A stretch of DNA of 10,560 bases, from the NCBI GenBank assembly GCA_905204635.1, contig CAJLAN010000040.1:1-10560 (forward strand), given 5' to 3'. Under the pieces are notes generated by a model. It did no database searches. It was not told the origin of the DNA and saw only the letters and a list, made by a program, of their open reading frames with translations. The position numbers and the translations under genes were made by a program. Positions 7,394 to 10,560 of the stretch are shown piece by piece. Numbering within the stretch: position 1 is the first letter of the stretch; each line of letters begins with the position of its first letter. This DNA comes from an uncultured Collinsella sp. (GTDB lineage Bacteria; Actinomycetota; Coriobacteriia; Coriobacteriales; Coriobacteriaceae).

Positions 7394-8935
7394 ATGTCTA
7401 ATGCACTTGGTCGCGATCTTGCAAAGCTGGTTGCCGCTGTTGACGCCGCCGCCACTGAGTGCGGTCATGGCGCGTATGGCCAGCACTTCCATATTATGCC
7501 GCCGTCGGGTTGGCTCAACGACCCCAACGGTCTCTGCCAGGCGGGTGGCGTGTTCCATGCCTATTTTCAGTATGCGCCGTTTGATGTCGAGGGCGGCGTT
7601 AAGGCCTGGGGCCATGCGACGAGCCGCGACCTTATGACGTGGGACTACGTTGGCGCCCCACTGCTGCCCGACGAGCCGTTCGATTGCCATGGTGTGTATT
7701 CGGGCTCTGCGCTTGCCGAGGACGGCCGCATTCGCGTGTTGTACACGGGCAACGTTAAGCTTTCCGATGCGGACGGCACGTACGACTACGTCAATACCGG
7801 CCGCCGCGCCGATACCGTCTATGTGGAGAGCGTTGATGGCCTTGCCGGTCGGGAGTTCAGCCAAAAGCGCGTGGTGCTGGCGTCCGAGGATTATCCCGAG
7901 GATTTGACCTGCCACGTGCGTGACCCCAAGGTGTGGCGCGATGATGATGGGCGTTACCACATGGTGCTGGGGGCGCGTCGTCGCGTGGACGGGCCGCATG
8001 TCGATAGTCGATTTTGCGCCATGCACGGCGAGGGTGCCGGGCGCGATGTGGGTGAGATCCTTGTGTATGGCTCGGCTGATATGCTGAGCTGGGAGCTCGA
8101 GAGCCGTGTGTCTACGCCCGAGCGCTTTGGCTTTATGTGGGAGTGCCCGGGATATCTGGAGCTTGAGGCGGATGGCGGCGTACCGACGAAGTGGCTGTCT
8201 TTCTCGCCTCAGGGCCTTGAGGGCGGCCGTTGGGACCGCGGCAATGTGTATGCAGCGGGCTACATGCCTGTAACGGGCGACATTACGGGTGGCAATGACG
8301 CTTATGAGCTGGGCGAGTTCCGCCTGTGGGACGCCGGTTTTGACTTCTATGCTCCGCAGGAGTTCACGGCCGAGGACGGTCGCCACATTCTGATCGGCTG
8401 GATGGGCATGCCCGATGAGCCGACCTATGACAACGCGCCTACCGTGGCGTGCGGCTGGCAGCACTGCATGACGGTGCCGCGTGAGCTTACAGTCGGTGCG
8501 GGCGGCGTGGTGCTACAGCAGCCGGCGCGCGAGATTGAGCACCATTATGCCTCGGTGCGTGTGGGGGCGGGCTCGTTGGAGGTTGCCGGCGATACTTGCT
8601 TTGATGTTGTTGTCGACGGTGTCGACGGCGCGTTTACCGCGACCGTTGATGGCGAGCTGAAGCTGGCGTTTGTGCCCGCTGGGGGCGAACTGCCCTCGCG
8701 CTTTGAGATGCGATTTACCGATGAGGGTCGCGCTTCTGCCGGCTGCGGTCGTACCGTGCGCTGTGAGCCCGTCGACGAGGTGCGCAATGTGCGCATTGTT
8801 GGCGATGTCTCTTCGGTCGAGGTGTTTGTGAACGATGGCTCGCTCGTGTTTTCGACGCGCATCTATCCCGAGGCCTATGGCGTGACCGTTGACACTCCGG
8901 GTGCGAACGTGACCTACCACGCGCTCAACATCTAG
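7394..8935 (+). CDS. scrB: GH32 sucrose-6-phosphate hydrolase
   Basis: A 513-residue cytosolic glycoside hydrolase family 32 enzyme (no signal peptide) that would split sucrose-6-phosphate into glucose-6-phosphate and fructose. The three catalytic motifs are present: W40-L-N-D43-P-N-G with the nucleophile Asp43, R176-D177-P-K with the transition-state stabiliser, and E250-C-P with the acid/base Glu250. F-Y-A-P-Q and W-M-G-M-P-D near 318-340 are also typical. The five-blade propeller is followed by a C-terminal beta-sandwich ending with V-E-V-F-V-N-D-G. The ATG at 7394 has AGGA at 7383-7386 seven bases upstream. The gene follows the PTS permease by 106 bases and ends just before a strong terminator, so it closes the sucrose operon. 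A fructan-specific role is possible, but the PTS neighbour favours the phosphorylated disaccharide. No fructokinase gene is in the window. Confidence 0.93.
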   Translation: MSNALGRDLAKLVAAVDAAATECGHGAYGQHFHIMPPSGWLNDPNGLCQAGGVFHAYFQYAPFDVEGGVKAWGHATSRDLMTWDYVGAPLLPDEPFDCHGVYSGSALAEDGRIRVLYTGNVKLSDADGTYDYVNTGRRADTVYVESVDGLAGREFSQKRVVLASEDYPEDLTCHVRDPKVWRDDDGRYHMVLGARRRVDGPHVDSRFCAMHGEGAGRDVGEILVYGSADMLSWELESRVSTPERFGFMWECPGYLELEADGGVPTKWLSFSPQGLEGGRWDRGNVYAAGYMPVTGDITGGNDAYELGEFRLWDAGFDFYAPQEFTAEDGRHILIGWMGMPDEPTYDNAPTVACGWQHCMTVPRELTVGAGGVVLQQPAREIEHHYASVRVGAGSLEVAGDTCFDVVVDGVDGAFTATVDGELKLAFVPAGGELPSRFEMRFTDEGRASAGCGRTVRCEPVDEVRNVRIVGDVSSVEVFVNDGSLVFSTRIYPEAYGVTVDTPGANVTYHALNI

Positions 8936-8957
8936 GCGATTCGTCGCATATCGGCGC

Positions 8958-8963
8958 TATACT
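8958..8963 (+). promoter_or_regulatory. Candidate -10 box upstream of the PLP-fold gene
   Basis: TATACT matches the -10 consensus at 5 of 6 positions in the short gap after scrB. No convincing -35 box lies 16-18 bases upstream. If it is real, transcripts would start near 8970 and begin directly with the terminator hairpin at 8974-9009. Confidence 0.3.
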
Positions 8964-8973
8964 GCAGCCGTTG

Positions 8974-9009
8974 CCCACGATGCGGGGAACACCCGCATCG
9001 TGGGTTTTT
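8974..9009 (+). terminator. Strong intrinsic terminator after scrB
   Basis: CCCACGATGCGGG (8974-8986) and CCCGCATCGTGGG (8992-9004) form a perfect 13-bp stem with the loop GAACA, followed by TTTTT (9005-9009). This should end the sucrose transcript. It lies only 22 bases before the chosen start of the next gene, so it could also act on a transcript that begins upstream of it. Confidence 0.92.
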
Positions 9010-9031
9010 GCTTATGAAGGGATGGTGCCGT

Positions 9032-10024
9032 GTGGGCGTACAGCAGCTAGAAGAGGCTTGGGCTTTGAGGACCGGCGCGCGTGAGGCGCAGTTGCTTGCG
9101 GCCCCGCATGTGCCGGCAGGGTTGTCGCAGCTGGGGATTGTACGTCCCGGCGATCTCCTGGTTGCGTTTGCCGATGACTTTACCGATGCGTTTGCGCACG
9201 GCTTTGAAGGCTGCGATGTCGCGCTGGTGGGCTCGCCGTCCGCCGAGGCGTTTGCCGCTGCGTCCGAGGGCTTTGATGCTTCGTTTGATGCCGAGGGGCC
9301 GCACCTGTGGTGGTTCGTCAACTCCATCGGCGGGTTTGGTCTGCGTGTGCCCGATCTGCGCGCTCTGGGCCGCGCTGCTCGTGAGGCCCATGCGCTGTTT
9401 GTGGTGGATAACACAGTGGCGTCGGCTTTTGGCTGCGATCCGCTGCGTTTGGGTGCCGTGCTGTCGCTCGAGGCGCTCGACCGCGTATGCGCCGGTGATG
9501 CTCCGCGCAAGTTGGTTGCCGTATCGGTGGCGCGCTCGCAGCTCAAACGCCATCATGTGGATGCTGCTGCCGAGTGCGCGCATGCCCTGCTTGAGGGCTG
9601 TGGCTTGGCCAAGCTTGATTTGCCTGCTGACGAGGCCGCTGTGCTGGAGCGTGGGCTTTCCTCGCTTAACGCCCGCATGCAGGCGCATTTCGACCGCGCC
9701 CGTGCGCTGGCCGAGTATCTGGCCGCCAACGAGATGGTGCGCAACGTACGCTATCCCGGGCTGAGCTCGCATCCCGACCATGCTGTTGCAACGGGAATCC
9801 TCGAGCACGGCTTTGGCCCGGCAGTTGAATTTGATCTTATCGAGCGTAGTGCGGGTGAGTTGTTCGTTGCTTTGCCGGGGGAGTTTCGCACATCGCCCGC
9901 CGGCGGCGCAACGACGCGCCTTTCGGCCCCACGCGGCAAGCAGGGGAGCACCGTCCGCCTCTTCGCCGGCACCGACGACCCCTTGATCGTGGCCGCCACC
10001 CTAGACAACGCCCTCCGCAATTAG
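9032..10024 (+). CDS. Degenerate Cys/Met-metabolism PLP-fold protein (probable pseudoenzyme)
   Basis: A 330-residue relative of cystathionine gamma-synthase and beta-lyase, which normally have 380-400 residues. The GTG at 9032 is preferred, with AAGGGA at 9017-9022 nine bases upstream; the in-frame TTG (9008) and ATG (9014) fall in or right after the terminator. Family marks that remain are V-V-D126-N-T, the P-L-R-L-G-A stretch after it, Y241-P-G-L-S-S-H-P, and V-R309-L-F-A-G-T-D-D near the end, where the family has its substrate-binding arginine. Key residues are lost. The S-x-T-K motif that holds PLP is absent: the aligned position, 25 residues after Asp126, is Arg151, and the serine position is Ala148. 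The N-terminal Y-S-R-x-x-N-P-T part is missing, and the E-T-P-S-N-P loop is replaced by N-S-I-G-G-F-G. The fold is probably kept without PLP chemistry. The intact long frame argues against a recent pseudogene. Its function is unknown, and the neighbours give no clear clue. Confidence 0.8.
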   Translation: MGVQQLEEAWALRTGAREAQLLAAPHVPAGLSQLGIVRPGDLLVAFADDFTDAFAHGFEGCDVALVGSPSAEAFAAASEGFDASFDAEGPHLWWFVNSIGGFGLRVPDLRALGRAAREAHALFVVDNTVASAFGCDPLRLGAVLSLEALDRVCAGDAPRKLVAVSVARSQLKRHHVDAAAECAHALLEGCGLAKLDLPADEAAVLERGLSSLNARMQAHFDRARALAEYLAANEMVRNVRYPGLSSHPDHAVATGILEHGFGPAVEFDLIERSAGELFVALPGEFRTSPAGGATTRLSAPRGKQGSTVRLFAGTDDPLIVAATLDNALRN

Positions 10025-10044
10025 CTAAATCATCCTCGAGTCCA

Positions 10045-10115
10045 TAAGTTGCGGTGAAATATGGATTGATTTACGGCTTTATCGGCATAAACAGTCCCTA
10101 TTTCACCGCAACTTA
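10045..10115. repeat. 71-bp inverted-repeat element (REPIN- or MITE-like)
   Basis: TAAGTTGCGGTGAAATA at 10045-10061 is a perfect inverted match to TATTTCACCGCAACTTA at 10099-10115. Further partial pairing continues inward (GGA with TCC, TG with CA). No T-tract follows on either strand and no clear target duplication flanks it, so it is not a standard terminator. It lies between two convergent genes, where it may act as an mRNA-end hairpin or be a mobile palindrome. Confidence 0.8.
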
Positions 10116-10134
10116 GAGAGGGGGTTGCGTAGCT

Positions 10135-10158
10135 AAAAAGCCCCGTCCCAAATTGGCT
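10135..10158 (-). terminator. Possible weak terminator of the ModE-like gene
   Basis: On the - strand, AGCC (overlapping the stop codon) can pair with GGCT twelve bases later, followed by a run of five T (10135-10139 on the + strand). The stem is only four pairs, so this is a tentative call based mainly on the GGGGCTTTTT ending. Confidence 0.35.
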
Positions 10159-10501
10159 ATTCTTTGATGCTGGCGATGAGGGCGTCGGCTTTGGTGGCGA
10201 TGACGTTGTTGATGTCGGCCTGCAGCTCCTCGTAGACCGCTATGGCTCGCTTGCCGGCGGGGGTGAGCGTGGATCCGCGGGCTCCGTCGCGCTCGATGAG
10301 TTTGCAGCCCAGCTGACCTTCGGCCTCGTTCACGATGCGCCAGGCCTTGGAATACGCCATGCCCATGCTCTTGGCGGCACGGTTGAGCGAGTGCTCGCGG
10401 GCGATGCCCTGCAGCAGTAAGACGCAGCCGTGGCCGAACACGCCCGGCAGATCTTTGTCGCACGCTTGAATGACCAACTTTGCCGTCGTCTTGTACTCCA
10501 T
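10157..10501 (-). CDS. ModE-type winged-helix regulator, DNA-binding domain only
   Basis: A 114-residue protein that matches the N-terminal DNA-binding domain of ModE, the molybdate-responsive regulator. The ATG at 10501 is chosen with GGGGAG 11 bases upstream; a GTG at 10510 would add three residues but leaves only two bases after that site. The helix-turn-helix covers about residues 37-65 (S-L-N-R-A-A-K-S-M-G-M-A-Y-S-K-A-W). The wing and family ending follow, with L-I-E-R-D-G and L-T-P-A-G-K-R. The molybdate-binding (TOBE/Mop) domains of full ModE are absent, so it cannot sense molybdate in the known way. Such short forms are common and are often found near molybdenum-cofactor or formate dehydrogenase genes; any such genes here would be beyond the right edge. 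The gene converges on the PLP-fold gene. A LysR-type DNA-binding fragment is the alternative, but the ModE match is better. Confidence 0.85.
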   Translation of the reverse strand: MEYKTTAKLVIQACDKDLPGVFGHGCVLLLQGIAREHSLNRAAKSMGMAYSKAWRIVNEAEGQLGCKLIERDGARGSTLTPAGKRAIAVYEELQADINNVIATKADALIASIKE

Positions 10502-10526
10502 ACGCTCCACGTCTCCCCGCTAAAGT

Positions 10527-10541
10527 GTTTGCTGGGCAAAC
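10527..10541. other. Short palindrome upstream of the ModE-like gene
   Basis: GTTTGC and GCAAAC flank a 3-base centre (TGG), 26 bases upstream of the ATG of the - strand gene. It could be an operator for this regulator or a small hairpin. No firm promoter is seen beside it. Confidence 0.35.
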
Positions 10542-10560
10542 GCAAAGCCGGCGTCAAACC

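Noticed and set aside
7202..8464. A 420-residue - strand open frame opposite scrB
   Set aside because: It is a shadow of the GC-rich GH32 gene, which carries all catalytic motifs on the + strand.
9008..9031. Earlier starts (TTG 9008, ATG 9014) for the PLP-fold gene
   Set aside because: They lie in or right after the terminator T-run and lack a ribosome site, while GTG 9032 has AAGGGA at good spacing.
10045..10115. The 71-bp palindrome as an ordinary bidirectional terminator
   Set aside because: No T-tract follows the stem on either strand, and the loop region is long.
10113..10463. A second - strand frame overlapping the ModE-like gene
   Set aside because: It is R/H-rich with no family resemblance, while the overlapping frame has a clear winged-helix match.

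Overview
The window looks like chromosomal DNA from a high-GC, Gram-positive gut anaerobe of the Coriobacteriia, most likely Collinsella or a close relative. That assignment is an inference from gene content, the GC-rich codon choice and the protein wording; no rRNA or marker gene is present to prove it. Nine protein genes are supported, eight on the + strand and one on the - strand. No tRNA, rRNA, CRISPR array or transposase gene was seen. The longest stretch without a gene is about 184 bases (5703-5886).

Region 1 (1-4678) is the 3' part of a tightly packed operon for a cell-surface polysaccharide. It holds a PelG-like multi-pass exopolysaccharide transporter (its start lies outside the window), a CotH-kinase-fold lipoprotein with a possible Tat signal, a cytosolic VTC-domain (polyphosphate polymerase type) protein, and a DUF4956 membrane protein. 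The genes overlap by 11 and 14 bases or are 3 bases apart, which suggests translational coupling and a shared job. How a polyphosphate polymerase and a surface CotH-type kinase serve a Pel-like polymer is the main open question here.

Region 2 (4722-8935) is a sucrose uptake and cleavage locus: a LacI-family repressor (ScrR-like), a PTS EIIBC permease (ScrA-like, no EIIA domain) and a GH32 sucrose-6-phosphate hydrolase (ScrB-like). Two identical 15-bp LacI/cre-type operators, 26 bp apart, overlap the predicted scrA promoter. Two GC-rich hairpins sit between the permease and hydrolase genes, and a strong intrinsic terminator follows scrB. Together the genes would import sucrose as sucrose-6-phosphate and split it to glucose-6-phosphate and fructose, under repressor control.

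Region 3 (8936-10560) holds a shortened protein of the Cys/Met-metabolism PLP enzyme family that has lost the PLP-binding lysine and other catalytic motifs, so it is probably a pseudoenzyme. A 71-bp inverted-repeat element with 17-bp perfect arms follows. A convergent gene then encodes a small ModE-type winged-helix regulator without a molybdate-binding domain.
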